Notes: a model not told the origin generated them from the letters alone. A stretch of 64,000 nucleotides of DNA from Desulfocarbo sp964620595 (GCA_964620595.1 CAZUHP010000010.1:1-64000), one strand, 5' to 3'. Positions 23,944-32,963 are shown, numbered from the stretch's first letter. Made by a program: numbers and translations.

Positions 23944-23969
23944 AGTGCAGCGGCCGCGGAGCCCCTTGG

Positions 23970-24893
23970 ATGACCTACTTTCTGCAAAACCTGGTCAACG
24001 CCCTGCAGTGGGGCAGCTTCTACGCCCTGATCGCCCTGGGCTACTCCATGGTGTACGGCATCCTCATGCTGTTCAACTTTGCCCACGGCGACATCTTCAT
24101 GGTGGGCGCCTACATCGGCTTTGGCATCGCCTCGGCCCTGTTGGCCCTGGCCGCCTGGGGCGGGCTGGCCCTGCCCTCCTGGCTCATCCTGGTGCTCACC
24201 ATCCTCATCAGCATGTTCCTCACCGCCTTCGTGGGGGTGATCGTGGAAAGGGTAGGCTACCGCCCCCTGCGCGACGCGCCCCGGGCCTCGGCCGCCATCA
24301 CCGGGCTCATGATCGGCATCATCCTGGAAACCGGCAACCTGGCCCTGTTGGGCGCCAGCCGGGTGCGCTTCCCCACCCTGATCCAGTCGGTCACCTTTGA
24401 CCTGGGCGGGGTGTATGTGACCAACAAGAAGATCATGATTGTGGTGGTGTCCATCGCGCTCATGATCGCCCTGCACCAGTTCGTGCAACGCAGCAAGTAC
24501 GGCATGGCCATGCGGGCCATGGCCTATGACTACGTGGTGGTGCCGCTCATGGGGGTGCCGCTCAACACCATCGCGGCGCTCACCTTTGCCATCGGCTCGG
24601 CCCTGGCCGCGGCGGCGGGCATCCTCTTTGGCGTGGCCTACCCGATCCTGGACCCCTACATGGGCATCGTGTTCGGGTGGAAGGCCTTTGTGGCCGCCAT
24701 CCTGGGCGGGCGGGGCTCGGTGCTGGGCGCCACCCTGGCTGGCTTCCTCCTGGGCTTCATCGAGATATTCGTGGCCATGGTGTTCCCCTCCACCCTGCGC
24801 GATTTGATCGCCTACAGCATCATCCTGCTGATCCTGGTGTTCCGCCCCCACGGCTTCTTTGGCGAGCCCTACTCTGCGCGGCTGAGGTTGTAG
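23970..24893 (+). CDS. livH: Liv-type ABC transporter permease LivH
   Basis: A 307-residue inner-membrane permease with about eight hydrophobic helices. MTYFLQNLVNALQWGSFYAL at the start, YSMVYGILMLFNFAHGDIFM and the cytoplasmic AIMGG-equivalent loop AAILGGRGSVLGATLAG, which contacts the ATPases, are LivH signatures. It pairs with LivM to form the membrane channel. It begins after the intercistronic terminator, and livM starts 3 bp after its stop. Confidence 0.93.
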   Translation: MTYFLQNLVNALQWGSFYALIALGYSMVYGILMLFNFAHGDIFMVGAYIGFGIASALLALAAWGGLALPSWLILVLTILISMFLTAFVGVIVERVGYRPLRDAPRASAAITGLMIGIILETGNLALLGASRVRFPTLIQSVTFDLGGVYVTNKKIMIVVVSIALMIALHQFVQRSKYGMAMRAMAYDYVVVPLMGVPLNTIAALTFAIGSALAAAAGILFGVAYPILDPYMGIVFGWKAFVAAILGGRGSVLGATLAGFLLGFIEIFVAMVFPSTLRDLIAYSIILLILVFRPHGFFGEPYSARLRL

Positions 24894-24895
24894 CC

Positions 24896-26194
24896 ATGGC
24901 GCGGGGCGAGGCAAGGGGAATCAAGGCGGGGCTCCGGCGGGGGTGGGCCCTGTTCGCGCCGGTGCCGGTGTTGGGCTGGCTGCTGGGTGGCCTGGCGGCG
25001 GTGCTCCTGGAGCAGTGGGTGGGGCTGGAGCTGGCCCAAGCCCTGGGGCTGCCCAAGATACCCATGCTGTTCGGCTTTGTCATCGCGCTCAAAAAGCCGC
25101 TGCTCATCCCCGGCACCCTGGCCTTCGTGCTGCTCATCTACCTCCTGCCCATCGGCCTGGTGGCCCGGTTGTGCGCACCGGCGGCCAACCGCGCGGCCGG
25201 GGCCCTCATGGGGCTTCCCCTCATCGTGCCGGCCCTGGTGCATTTGGTGCTCCTCTACGCTGTCTTGCAGGTGTGGTCCCAGGTGAGCGACTACCGCGAC
25301 CTGACCCTCCGGCTCACCCTGATCGCGGTGATGCTCACCCTGAGCCTCAACGTGATAAACGGCTACATGGGCGAGTTCTCCTGCTCCCATCCCGGCTTCA
25401 TGGCCCTGGGCGCCTATGCCGCCTCTGTCTTCACGGTGGGGCTCTTTGCCCAGGACCGCCTCTTTGGCGCGGCCCTGCTGCCCCCGGAGTGGGGGCCGTT
25501 CTGCTTCCCCCTGGCCCTGGTGCTGGGCGGGCTGGCGGCCGCGGTGGGGGCCCTGATCATCGCCATCCCCTCCTTCCGCACCCGGGGCGACTACCTGGCC
25601 ATCATCAGCCTGGCCTTCACCTTCATCGTAAAGAGCCTGATCGAGAACCTGGAGGCCGTGGGCGGACCGCGGGGGCTGTCCTCCCAGCCCAACTGGGCCA
25701 CCCTGCCGGTGGTGTTCTTTGTCTGCGCCCTGTGCGTATGGGTCATCAACAACTTCGTCACCTCCATCCTGGGCAAGGCCACCAACGCGGTGCGCGACGA
25801 CGAAACCGCGGCCGAGGCCATGACCGTGAACACCAGGCGCACCAAGATGGCGGCCTTTTTGTTCAGCGCCTTCTGGGCCGGGGTGGCCGGCGGGCTCTTC
25901 GCCCACGTGCTGCGCTACGTGAACCCGGCCACCTTCGGCATCCAGAAGCTGGCCGAGGTGCTGGCCATGGTCTACTTCGGCGGGCTCAACTCGGTGTACG
26001 GCTCCATCGTGGGCGCGGTGGGCATCAGCGTGCTGGGCGAGGCCCTGCGGCCCCTGGAGATATTCAAGTGGATCATCATCCCCCTGCTGCTCATCCTGGT
26101 GATGATCTTCCGCCCCACCGGGCTGGTGGCCTTCAAGGAGTTCAACCTGCGCCGCATCCTCTCCCCCAAGGCGCCGCCGGAAGGGAGGAGCTAG
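24896..26194 (+). CDS. livM: Liv-type ABC transporter permease LivM
   Basis: A 432-residue permease. The first about 110 residues are an extra hydrophobic region, as in LivM proteins with N-terminal extra helices. The conserved core runs from LRLTLIAVMLTLSLNVINGYM, with FSCSHPGFMALGAYAAS, RTRGDYLAIISLAFTF, and VYFGGLNSVYGSIVGA as the ATPase-coupling loop. The ATG at 24896 follows livH closely, and livG begins 1 bp after its stop. A longer open frame upstream overlaps livH and is not used. Confidence 0.93.
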   Translation: MARGEARGIKAGLRRGWALFAPVPVLGWLLGGLAAVLLEQWVGLELAQALGLPKIPMLFGFVIALKKPLLIPGTLAFVLLIYLLPIGLVARLCAPAANRAAGALMGLPLIVPALVHLVLLYAVLQVWSQVSDYRDLTLRLTLIAVMLTLSLNVINGYMGEFSCSHPGFMALGAYAASVFTVGLFAQDRLFGAALLPPEWGPFCFPLALVLGGLAAAVGALIIAIPSFRTRGDYLAIISLAFTFIVKSLIENLEAVGGPRGLSSQPNWATLPVVFFVCALCVWVINNFVTSILGKATNAVRDDETAAEAMTVNTRRTKMAAFLFSAFWAGVAGGLFAHVLRYVNPATFGIQKLAEVLAMVYFGGLNSVYGSIVGAVGISVLGEALRPLEIFKWIIIPLLLILVMIFRPTGLVAFKEFNLRRILSPKAPPEGRS

Positions 26195-26195
26195 C

Positions 26196-26966
26196 ATGTC
26201 GCTGCTGGTGGTGGAGGGAATGACCCACAGCTTCGGCGGGCTCACCGCGGTGCGGAACTATGACCTGTCCATCTCGCCCGGCCAGATAGTGGGGCTCATC
26301 GGGCCCAACGGCGCGGGCAAGACCACCATCTTCAACCTGATCACCGGCATCTACACCCCGGACCAGGGGCGCATCACCCTGGACGGCGAGGACATCACCG
26401 GCCTGCGCCCCCACCAGATAGCCTCCCGCGGCCTGGGCCGCACCTTCCAGGACCTGCGCCTCTGGCGTCACATGACCGTGCTGGAGCACGTGATGATGGC
26501 CCGCTATGCCCGGCTGGACTACGGCCTGCTGGGCGCCTTCTTCGGCACCCCCCGCCGCCTGCGCCAGGAAGCCGCGGCCGAGAAGAAGGCCCGGGAGCTG
26601 ATCTCCCTGTTGGGCCTGGAGCGCCTGGCCGACCAGGTGGTGCTGAACCTGCCCTACGGCGCTCAGCGCCGGGTGGAGATGGCCCGGGCCCTGGCCATAG
26701 AGCCCAAGGTGCTCCTGTTGGACGAGCCCACCGTGGGCATGACCCCCGAGGAGCTGGACCAGATCATCCACCTCATCCGCCGGGTCCACCGCGAGCTGGG
26801 CCTGGCCATATTCCTCATCGAGCACCGGCTCAAGTTCGTGATGGAACTCTGCCAGCGCATCCAGTGCCTGGTCTTCGGCGAGGTCATAGCCCGCGGCACG
26901 CCCGAGGAGATACAGAACAACCCCAAGGTCATTGAGGCCTACCTGGGCGAGGAGAAGGTGGACTGA
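26196..26966 (+). CDS. livG: Liv-type ABC transporter ATP-binding protein LivG
   Basis: A 256-residue ABC ATPase. Walker A is GPNGAGKTT (about residues 36-44), followed by GRTFQDLRLWRHMTV with the Q-loop and the long LivG insertion (YGLLGAFFGTPRRLRQE). The signature is LPYGAQRRVEMARAL in place of LSGGQ, typical for LivG. Walker B is VLLLDEPTVGM and the switch His lies in FLIEHRLKFVM. It energises LivHM with LivF. Its stop overlaps the livF ATG (TGATG). Confidence 0.95.
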   Translation: MSLLVVEGMTHSFGGLTAVRNYDLSISPGQIVGLIGPNGAGKTTIFNLITGIYTPDQGRITLDGEDITGLRPHQIASRGLGRTFQDLRLWRHMTVLEHVMMARYARLDYGLLGAFFGTPRRLRQEAAAEKKARELISLLGLERLADQVVLNLPYGAQRRVEMARALAIEPKVLLLDEPTVGMTPEELDQIIHLIRRVHRELGLAIFLIEHRLKFVMELCQRIQCLVFGEVIARGTPEEIQNNPKVIEAYLGEEKVD

Positions 26967-27676
26967 TGCTCAAGGTGGAGAACCTGCGGGTGAGCTACGG
27001 CAAGATCAGGGCCCTGCACGGCATCAGCTTCACCGTGGCCGAGGGCGAGATCGTGACCATCATCGGCGCCAACGGCGCGGGCAAGAGCACCACCCTGCGC
27101 GCGGTCTCCCGCCTGGTGCCGGTGGAGCCGGGTAGCTCCCTCAGCTTCGGCGGCGAGGACCTGTTGGCCTATCCGGCGGACAAGGTGGTGAGCCGGCTGG
27201 GCATCAGCCACGTACCCGAGGGACGGCGGCTCTTCGGCAACCTCACGGTGCTAGAGAACCTGAAGCTGGCCTGCTTCGCCCGCAAGGACGAGGAGGGGAT
27301 CGCCCGCGACCGCAAGCGGGTGTTCGACATCTTCCCCCGCCTGGCCGAGCGCCGCGGGCAAAAGGCGGCCACCCTTTCCGGCGGCGAGCAGCAGATGCTG
27401 GCCGTGGCCCGGGCCTTCATGAGCGGCCGCCGGCTCATGCTCCTGGACGAACCCTCCATGGGCCTGGCGCCGCTGCTCATGATGCGAGTGTTCGAGGCGC
27501 TGAAGGAGATCAACCAGGAGGGCACCGCCATCCTCTTAGTCGAGCAGAACGCCCGCCTGGCCCTGAAGTTCGCCCAGCGGGCCTACCTGTTGGAGAACGG
27601 GCTCATCGCCGCCCAGGGTCCCACCAGCGAACTCATGCAGGACCCGGAGGTCAAGAAGTCCTACCTGGGCGGGTGA
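26966..27676 (+). CDS. livF: Liv-type ABC transporter ATP-binding protein LivF
   Basis: A 236-residue ABC ATPase, last gene of the liv operon. Walker A is GANGAGKSTT, Q-loop region ISHVPEGRRLFGNLTV (the LivF-specific PEGR motif), signature LSGGEQQMLAVARA, Walker B LMLLDEPSMGL, and switch region LLVEQNARLAL. It overlaps livG by 1 base. No intrinsic terminator was recognised in the C-rich 120 bp after it, although GC-rich inverted sequence is present. Confidence 0.95.
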   Translation: MLKVENLRVSYGKIRALHGISFTVAEGEIVTIIGANGAGKSTTLRAVSRLVPVEPGSSLSFGGEDLLAYPADKVVSRLGISHVPEGRRLFGNLTVLENLKLACFARKDEEGIARDRKRVFDIFPRLAERRGQKAATLSGGEQQMLAVARAFMSGRRLMLLDEPSMGLAPLLMMRVFEALKEINQEGTAILLVEQNARLALKFAQRAYLLENGLIAAQGPTSELMQDPEVKKSYLGG

Positions 27677-27798
27677 CCCCCCGGCCAGGCGGCCCGCCCC
27701 GGCCTCGCCCCCCCCTTGCTGATCCAGAATATGCTAGGCTGAGGTGCTGTCCAGTCTTGTCCCCTCCCCACCCAAAAGGCCCAAAGGAGAAAAACATC

Positions 27799-28395
27799 AT
27801 GCCGCTCGCCAAGATCGCTCTCGTCTGGCTGACCGTCCTTGTGGCGCTGGCCCTGGGCACTGATGCCCCTGCCGCCGGGCCCCAGCCCTGTACTCTCATC
27901 ACCAGGGCCGAAGCCGCCCAGATATTGGGCGAGGCGGTCAAGGCCCCCCGGCAAAAGGTGGTGACCGGCATGGCCAAGGGCAAAAGCTGCGTATACTACA
28001 CCGCCGCCCCCCTGGCCCAGCGCGGCGGGGTAGGCAGCGTGGACATCACAGTCTACGACGCGGAAACCATGCAGGGAGGCATCTTCACCTCGCCCGAGGA
28101 GTTCTACCAGCGGCTCCTGCGGGCCGGCCGCAAGGCCAAGGCTCCCATCCAGGAGATAAGCGGCCTGGGCGAGCAGGCCCATTGGAGCGTGAGGGGAAAC
28201 AGCCTGCACTTACTGTCAAAGGGCGTGTACGTGGTGCTAAAGGTGCGGGACCTCAAGAAGATGAGCGCCGCCAGCGCAAGCGAGCTTGACAAAAAAGTCT
28301 CGGCCCATTACCGCCAACTGGCAGAGGCGGCGGCCAGAAAGTACATCCTGCCGCGCCTGGGCGCCGACCAAGCCCCGCGCCCCAAAGCCGACTGA
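27799..28395 (+). CDS. Small secreted protein of unknown function (198 aa)
   Basis: A 198-residue exported protein. A signal peptide spans about residues 1-26 (KIALVWLTVLVALALG, APAAG). The mature protein begins PCTLITRAEAAQILGEAVKA, a pattern also seen in DUF3558-like and other secreted sensor-type domains, with two cysteines (CTLI and KSCVYY) that may form a disulfide. The rest is a mixed alpha/beta domain (SVDITVYDAETM, GVYVVLKVRD). The ATG follows AAAGGAG. It stands alone, convergent with the TRAP operon 15 bp away. No function can be assigned. Confidence 0.65.
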   Translation: MPLAKIALVWLTVLVALALGTDAPAAGPQPCTLITRAEAAQILGEAVKAPRQKVVTGMAKGKSCVYYTAAPLAQRGGVGSVDITVYDAETMQGGIFTSPEEFYQRLLRAGRKAKAPIQEISGLGEQAHWSVRGNSLHLLSKGVYVVLKVRDLKKMSAASASELDKKVSAHYRQLAEAAARKYILPRLGADQAPRPKAD

Positions 28396-28410
28396 CTCGA
28401 GGCAACCTTC

Positions 28411-29700
28411 CTAGGGCTGGTACAGGCCGAACCAGCGGGCCGGGGCCAGGGTCAGCTCGGGCCAGAGGATCACCAGGCCCAGCCCGGCGGCCATGGCCAG
28501 GAAAAAAGGCACCACCGCCAGGGACACCCGCTCCAGCCGGGTGTTGGCCAGGGAGGTGGTCACGTACAGGTTCACCGCCACCGGCGGGGTGAACTGGCCG
28601 ATGGCCAGGTTGAAGCACATCACCACCCCGAACCACAAGGGATCCCAGCCGAAGTGGGTCATCAGGGGCATCATGATGGGCAGGAACAGGTAGAAGATGC
28701 TGATGGCGTCCAGGAGCATGCCCGCCGCCAGTAAAAAGGCGTTGACCACCAGTATCATCACCAGGCCGTTGTCGCTGAGCCCCAGCATGAAGCGGGCCAG
28801 GCGGTCGATGGAGCCCAGGCTGTCTGCCGTCCAGGCGAAGAGCCCGGCAAAGGCCACGATGAGCATAACCACCGCCGAGGCCACCGCCGAGTCCAGCATC
28901 AGGTGGTACAGGTCGCGCCAACCCAAGGTGCCATAGACGACCATGCCCACCACCACGCCGTAGACCACCGCCACGATGGCCGCCTCGGTGGGGGTGAACA
29001 GCCCGCCGTACAGCCCGCCCAGGATCACCGCCGGCGCCAGGAGCCCCCAGATGGCCTCCTTGAAGGCCTGCCATATCTCCGCCGCCGTGCCCCAGCGGTG
29101 CCCCCCGTAGCCCCTGCGCCGGGAGATGAGCACCGCCGGGATGACGAGGCTCAGGCCGGCGATGAGCCCCGGGAAGATGCCCCCGGCAAACAGCGCCGGC
29201 ACCGAGGTCTCGGTGATGACCCCGTAGATGATGAGCGCGATGGAGGGCGGCACGATGATGGCGGTGCTGCCCGCGCTGGCCACCAGGCCGGCGCTGAAGG
29301 CGCGGTCATAGCCCTTGGCCACCATGGCCGGGATCAGCACCGCGCCCATGGCCGCCGCGTCGGCCGGACCCGAGCCGGACACCCCGCCGAAGAACACGCA
29401 GACCAACACCGCCACGATGGCCAGCCCGCCGAGCAGCGGGCCCACCACTAGGCTGGCCAAGTTCACCAGGCGGCGGCTGATGCCGCAGCGTTCCAGGATG
29501 AGCCCGGCCATGATGAAGAAGGGGATGGCCAAGAGGGGGAACTTGGCGATGTTGGCGTAGAAGGTGGGCGAGATGCCCAGCACGCCCTGGTCGTAGAGCC
29601 AGATGACGAAGCAGGCCACCGAGCCCAGGGAGACGGCTATGGGCACCCCCAGCAGCAATAGCAGCAGGAACAACCCGAAGAGCAGGACCCCCGGCTCCAT
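28411..29700 (-). CDS. dctM: TRAP transporter large permease DctM
   Basis: A 429-residue polytopic membrane protein starting MEPGVLLFGLFLLLLLLGVP, with about 12 helices typical of DctM/SiaM. Conserved segments are IPFFIMAGLILERCGIS, FFGGVSGSGPADAAAMGAVL, AGSTAIIVPPSIALIIYG and NLAIGQFTPPVAVNLYV. It is the sodium-coupled transport subunit taking solute from the periplasmic DctP. Its ATG overlaps the dctQ stop by one base (TGATG). Substrate unknown; many family members move C4-dicarboxylates or other organic acids. Confidence 0.94.
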   Translation of the reverse strand: MEPGVLLFGLFLLLLLLGVPIAVSLGSVACFVIWLYDQGVLGISPTFYANIAKFPLLAIPFFIMAGLILERCGISRRLVNLASLVVGPLLGGLAIVAVLVCVFFGGVSGSGPADAAAMGAVLIPAMVAKGYDRAFSAGLVASAGSTAIIVPPSIALIIYGVITETSVPALFAGGIFPGLIAGLSLVIPAVLISRRRGYGGHRWGTAAEIWQAFKEAIWGLLAPAVILGGLYGGLFTPTEAAIVAVVYGVVVGMVVYGTLGWRDLYHLMLDSAVASAVVMLIVAFAGLFAWTADSLGSIDRLARFMLGLSDNGLVMILVVNAFLLAAGMLLDAISIFYLFLPIMMPLMTHFGWDPLWFGVVMCFNLAIGQFTPPVAVNLYVTTSLANTRLERVSLAVVPFFLAMAAGLGLVILWPELTLAPARWFGLYQP

Positions 29701-30203
29701 CAACCCCCTCCCCGGGACAAGAGGCGCAGGCGCGGCAGGGCGGCCTGCACCGCGCGGACGACCAGGGACAGCCCGCCCACCGGAATGGCCAGGGTGTACC
29801 AGAACTGGGGGATGTCCAGGGCCTGCGAGCGGGTGTCCATGATTATCTCGTCGCTCAGGTGATACCGCAGGCACAGGTAGATCACCGCGCCCATGGTGGC
29901 CACCACCAGAAGCAGCGAGAACAACTCCAAGGCCCACTGCGCCCGGCCGGGCAGGCGCTCGCGCAGGAAGGTCAGCCCCAGGTGCGCCCCCCGCTTGAAG
30001 CCCACCGCCGCGCCCAGGAGGGTGATCCACACCATCATGGCCACCAGCAGCTCCTCGGTGTAGGCCAGGGAAAAACCCAGGTAGCGGGTGATCACGTTGG
30101 CAAAACCCAGCAGGGCCATGAAGGCCATGAGCCCCACGCAGGCCACTTCCTCCAGGTTGTCCAGGAACCAGGGCCAGCCCTTCTTGCCGCTGTGCATGGT
30201 CAT
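29700..30203 (-). CDS. dctQ: TRAP transporter small permease DctQ
   Basis: A 167-residue membrane protein with four predicted helices (VACVGLMAFMALLGFANVI; LLVAMMVWITLLGAAVGF; LLLVVATMGAVIYLCL; FWYTLAIPVGGLSLVVRA). The motif YTEELLVAMMVWITLLGAA and KRGAHLGLT are DctQ signatures. It forms the membrane complex with DctM. ATG at 30203 with a second ATG at 30197. It lies 76 bp after dctP, with a perfect hairpin between. Confidence 0.92.
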   Translation of the reverse strand: MTMHSGKKGWPWFLDNLEEVACVGLMAFMALLGFANVITRYLGFSLAYTEELLVAMMVWITLLGAAVGFKRGAHLGLTFLRERLPGRAQWALELFSLLLVVATMGAVIYLCLRYHLSDEIIMDTRSQALDIPQFWYTLAIPVGGLSLVVRAVQAALPRLRLLSRGGG

Positions 30204-30229
30204 GCTCCCTCTTGCCGGCGCCGGAAAGA

Positions 30230-30264
30230 GGCGGGGCGGCGGATGTCGCGCCCGCCGCCCCGCC
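30230..30264 (-). promoter_or_regulatory. Perfect 13-bp-stem hairpin between dctP and dctQ
   Basis: GGCGGGGCGGCGG (30230-30242) and CCGCCGCCCCGCC (30252-30264) are perfect complements around a 9-nt loop. It lies 16 bp after the dctP stop and has no T-tail, so it probably stabilises the upstream dctP message rather than ending transcription. Confidence 0.7.
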
Positions 30265-30279
30265 TGGCTCGAGCCGGTC

Positions 30280-31302
30280 CTAGCGGCGGCTGGCCTCCAC
30301 CTCGGATATGGCCATCTTCACCAGGTCCTCGCCGATCTTGGGGGTCCACTTGTCCCACACCGGCTTGACCTTGGCCCGGAAGACCTTGAGCTCCTGCGGC
30401 GAAAGCTCCACCACCTCCATATGGTGGTCGCGCAGCGTCTTGAGGGCGCTCATCTCGCCGGTGAGCCCCTTGCGGGCCACGCCTATCTCCCAATCACCCA
30501 CCTGTTTGGCCACCCGGCGCAGGATGTCCTGGTCCTCCTTGGAGAAGGCGGCCCAGGCCCGCTTGTTGACCCCGATGATCAGGGGGTCGATGGTGTAGTG
30601 CCAGATGGTTATGTACTTGTGGTACTGCCATATCTTGTAAGGGATGATGACCACGTTGACCGGGTTCTCCTGGCCGTCCACGGTCCCCTGCTGGAAGGCG
30701 GTGAGCGCGTCGCCCCAGTTCATGAGCACCGGGTTGGCGCCCAGGGCGGCAAAGGTGTCCTTGAAGATGGGAGAACCCACCGCCCGTATCTTGAGCCCCT
30801 CGAGGTCGGCCGGCTTTCTGATGGGGCGCACCCGGTTGGTTATCTCGCGGAAGCCGTTCTCGCCCCAGCCCAGGCAGACCACCCCCGCCTTCTCGATGCG
30901 GTCCAGGAGTATGCGGCCGGTCTCGCCGTACTTCACCGCGTCCAGGGCCTTGTAGTCTGGAAACAGAAACGGCAGGGAGAACAGGTTCAGCCCGTGCATC
31001 TGGGGCGACCAGTTGATGGTGGAGCCCACCGCGAAGTCGGCCACGCCCTGGCGGAGCAACATGAACTCGTTGGTCTGCTTGCCGGCAAAGAGCTTGCCCG
31101 CAAAGTAGCACTTGATATTGATGCGCCCCTGGGTGGCTTTTCTCACCTCGTCGGCAAAGCGCTGGCCCAACTGGCCCCAGGGCGAGTTGGGGCCCACCAC
31201 GATGGAGAGCTTGTACTGCTTCTTGTAGCCCGCGCCCAGGGCGGGTGCGGCCAGGGCCAGCACCGTCAGCGCGGTCAAAAGGATCAACCCTACCCTTTTC
31301 AT
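30280..31302 (-). CDS. dctP: TRAP transporter substrate-binding protein DctP
   Basis: A 340-residue periplasmic binding protein. Residues 1-23 are a signal peptide (RVGLILLTALTVLALAAPALGA). Family segments include VVGPNSPWGQLGQRFADEV, the conserved Arg region EGLKIRAVGSP that binds carboxylates, and VDGQENPVNVV. It delivers solute to DctQM. The ATG at 31302 precedes a classic signal. It is the first gene of dctPQM on the minus strand, divergent from kdsA; a promoter candidate lies 125-150 bp upstream. Confidence 0.93.
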   Translation of the reverse strand: MKRVGLILLTALTVLALAAPALGAGYKKQYKLSIVVGPNSPWGQLGQRFADEVRKATQGRINIKCYFAGKLFAGKQTNEFMLLRQGVADFAVGSTINWSPQMHGLNLFSLPFLFPDYKALDAVKYGETGRILLDRIEKAGVVCLGWGENGFREITNRVRPIRKPADLEGLKIRAVGSPIFKDTFAALGANPVLMNWGDALTAFQQGTVDGQENPVNVVIIPYKIWQYHKYITIWHYTIDPLIIGVNKRAWAAFSKEDQDILRRVAKQVGDWEIGVARKGLTGEMSALKTLRDHHMEVVELSPQELKVFRAKVKPVWDKWTPKIGEDLVKMAISEVEASRR

Positions 31303-31423
31303 GCTGTGCTTTCTCCTTGGGGTTCGGGGCCAGGCTCCAGGACCGGGTACAGGGCGCCCCGGCCTGGGGTCCGGCCGTGGTCAGGGACGGGTGGCGCAAG
31401 GCAAGGCCCGCGTTTACCGGGCC

Positions 31424-31452
31424 ATAGCAACACAGCCGGGCCGGCAAGTCAA
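31424..31452 (-). promoter_or_regulatory. Candidate sigma-70 promoter of dctPQM
   Basis: Minus-strand TTGACT (31452-31447), 17 bp, TGCTAT (31429-31424). Good -35, partial -10. The remaining 110 bp toward kdsA must hold its promoter, which I cannot place. Confidence 0.4.
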
Positions 31453-31562
31453 CCCCGGGCCAGGGCCTGGCGGCCGGCAAGGGCTCGACTTACGCCCCGG
31501 CTTCCGGCATTATTAGGGGCGCAGGCGCCGCACCCCTTCACTGCTTACCGGAGGCTAGCATC

Positions 31563-32396
31563 ATGGGCCAGCCAGCCCCAGAGGTCACCATCGCCGGCCA
31601 GCCCTTTGGCCGCCAGCGCTTGTTCGCCATCTGTGGCCCCTGTGTCATCGAAAGCCCGGACTTGGCCCTGGAGGTGGCGGAGCATCTGGCCGGCATCAGC
31701 CAGCGGCTGGATATTCCCCTCATCTTCAAGGCCAGCTTCGACAAGGCCAACCGCACCAGCATCGAGAGCTTCCGGGGCCCTGGCCTGGAGGAGGGCCTCA
31801 AGGTGCTGGCCCGGGTGAAGGAAGCCACCGGCCTGCCGGTGATCAGCGACGTGCACTGGCCGGAGCAGGCCGCGGCCGCGGCCGAGGTGCTGGACGTGTT
31901 GCAGGTGCCGGCCTTCCTCTGCCGCCAGACAGACCTGCTCCTGGCCGTGGGCCGCACCGGTAAGGTGGTGAACATCAAGAAAGGCCAGTTCGTGGCGCCC
32001 CACGACATGGGGCCGGTGGTGGCCAAGGTCCGCGCCACGGGCAACAACAAGGTGTGGCTCACCGAGCGCGGCTCCTCCTTTGGCTACAACAACCTGGTGG
32101 TGGACATGCGCTCCATGGCGGTGATGGCCGACACCGGTTGCCCGGTGGTCTTCGACGCCACCCACAGCGTACAGCTCCCCGGCGGGCTGGGCGCGGCCAG
32201 CGGCGGCGAGCGCCGCTTCGTGCCCACCCTGGCCAAGGCGGCGGTGGCGGCCGGGGCCCACGGCGTATTCATGGAGGTGCATCCCCGGCCGGACCAGGCC
32301 CTGTGCGACGGGCCCAACTCCTGGCCTCTCCAAAAGACCGAGGCCCTCCTGGCCAGCCTGCTCCGCATCCACCAGGCCGCGCGGGAGGGGGCCTAG
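31563..32396 (+). CDS. kdsA: 3-deoxy-8-phosphooctulonate (Kdo-8-P) synthase
   Basis: A 277-residue TIM-barrel enzyme that condenses phosphoenolpyruvate with arabinose-5-phosphate in Kdo synthesis for lipopolysaccharide. Visible motifs: FAICGPCVIESPDLALEVAE, FKASFDKANRTS, DVHWPEQAAAAAEVLDVLQV, FLCRQTDLL and VFDATHSVQLPGG. The Cys in ICGPCVIES is the metal ligand position of metal-dependent KdsA. Length is normal. kdsC follows after 2 bp, giving two consecutive cytoplasmic steps in one operon. Confidence 0.96.
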   Translation: MGQPAPEVTIAGQPFGRQRLFAICGPCVIESPDLALEVAEHLAGISQRLDIPLIFKASFDKANRTSIESFRGPGLEEGLKVLARVKEATGLPVISDVHWPEQAAAAAEVLDVLQVPAFLCRQTDLLLAVGRTGKVVNIKKGQFVAPHDMGPVVAKVRATGNNKVWLTERGSSFGYNNLVVDMRSMAVMADTGCPVVFDATHSVQLPGGLGAASGGERRFVPTLAKAAVAAGAHGVFMEVHPRPDQALCDGPNSWPLQKTEALLASLLRIHQAAREGA

Positions 32397-32398
32397 TC

Positions 32399-32932
32399 AT
32401 GGCTGCCCCGGAACCCACCCTCGCCGCCCGGGCGGCGCGCATCAAGCTGCTGGTGCTGGACATCGACGGGGTGATGACCGACGGCCGCGTGGTCTACGAC
32501 GCGGACGGCCGCGAGATAAAGTTCTTCGACGTGCAGGACGGCCACGGCCTCAAGCTCTTGCAGCGGGCCGGGGTGAAGGTGGTGCTGCTCTCGGGCCGGG
32601 AGTCCCGGGTCAACCGCCTGCGCGCCCAGGAGCTGGGCATAGAAGAGCTGCACGAGCACTGCACCGTGAAGCTGCCCGTGTTCCAGGAGATATTGGCCTC
32701 CCACGGGCTGGCGCCCGAGGAGGCGGCCTACATGGGCGACGACCTCATAGACCTGCCGCCCATGCGGGCGGCCGGCCTGGCCCTGGCCCCGGCCAACGCG
32801 GTGCCCGAGGTGAAGGCCGCGGCCCACTGGGTGGCGCCCCGGCCCGGCGGCGGCGGGGCGGTGCGCCTGGCCTGCGAGCTGCTCCTGAAGAGTTCCGGCG
32901 CCTGGCAAGAGGTGACGCGGCGCTATTTCTGA
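32399..32932 (+). CDS. kdsC: Kdo-8-phosphate phosphatase (HAD superfamily)
   Basis: A 177-residue HAD phosphatase, KdsC family, that removes phosphate from Kdo-8-P to give Kdo. LLVLDIDGVMTDGRVVYD holds the catalytic Asp pair DxDGVMTDG, then FFDVQDGHGLKLLQRAGV, the VVLLSGRESR motif with Ser/Arg, and YMGDDLIDLPPM with the acidic Mg ligands. KdsC works as a tetramer. ATG at 32399 immediately follows the kdsA stop. In E. coli kdsC sits with lptCAB; here those genes are absent from the window. Confidence 0.94.
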   Translation: MAAPEPTLAARAARIKLLVLDIDGVMTDGRVVYDADGREIKFFDVQDGHGLKLLQRAGVKVVLLSGRESRVNRLRAQELGIEELHEHCTVKLPVFQEILASHGLAPEEAAYMGDDLIDLPPMRAAGLALAPANAVPEVKAAAHWVAPRPGGGGAVRLACELLLKSSGAWQEVTRRYF

Positions 32933-32963
32933 GGCCTGCCCCTTTTCCAAGGAGAAACGTCCC

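Noticed and set aside
24677..24895. N-terminal extension of livM into livH
   Set aside because: It overlaps the livH coding sequence by more than 200 bp; the ATG at 24896 fits operon spacing.
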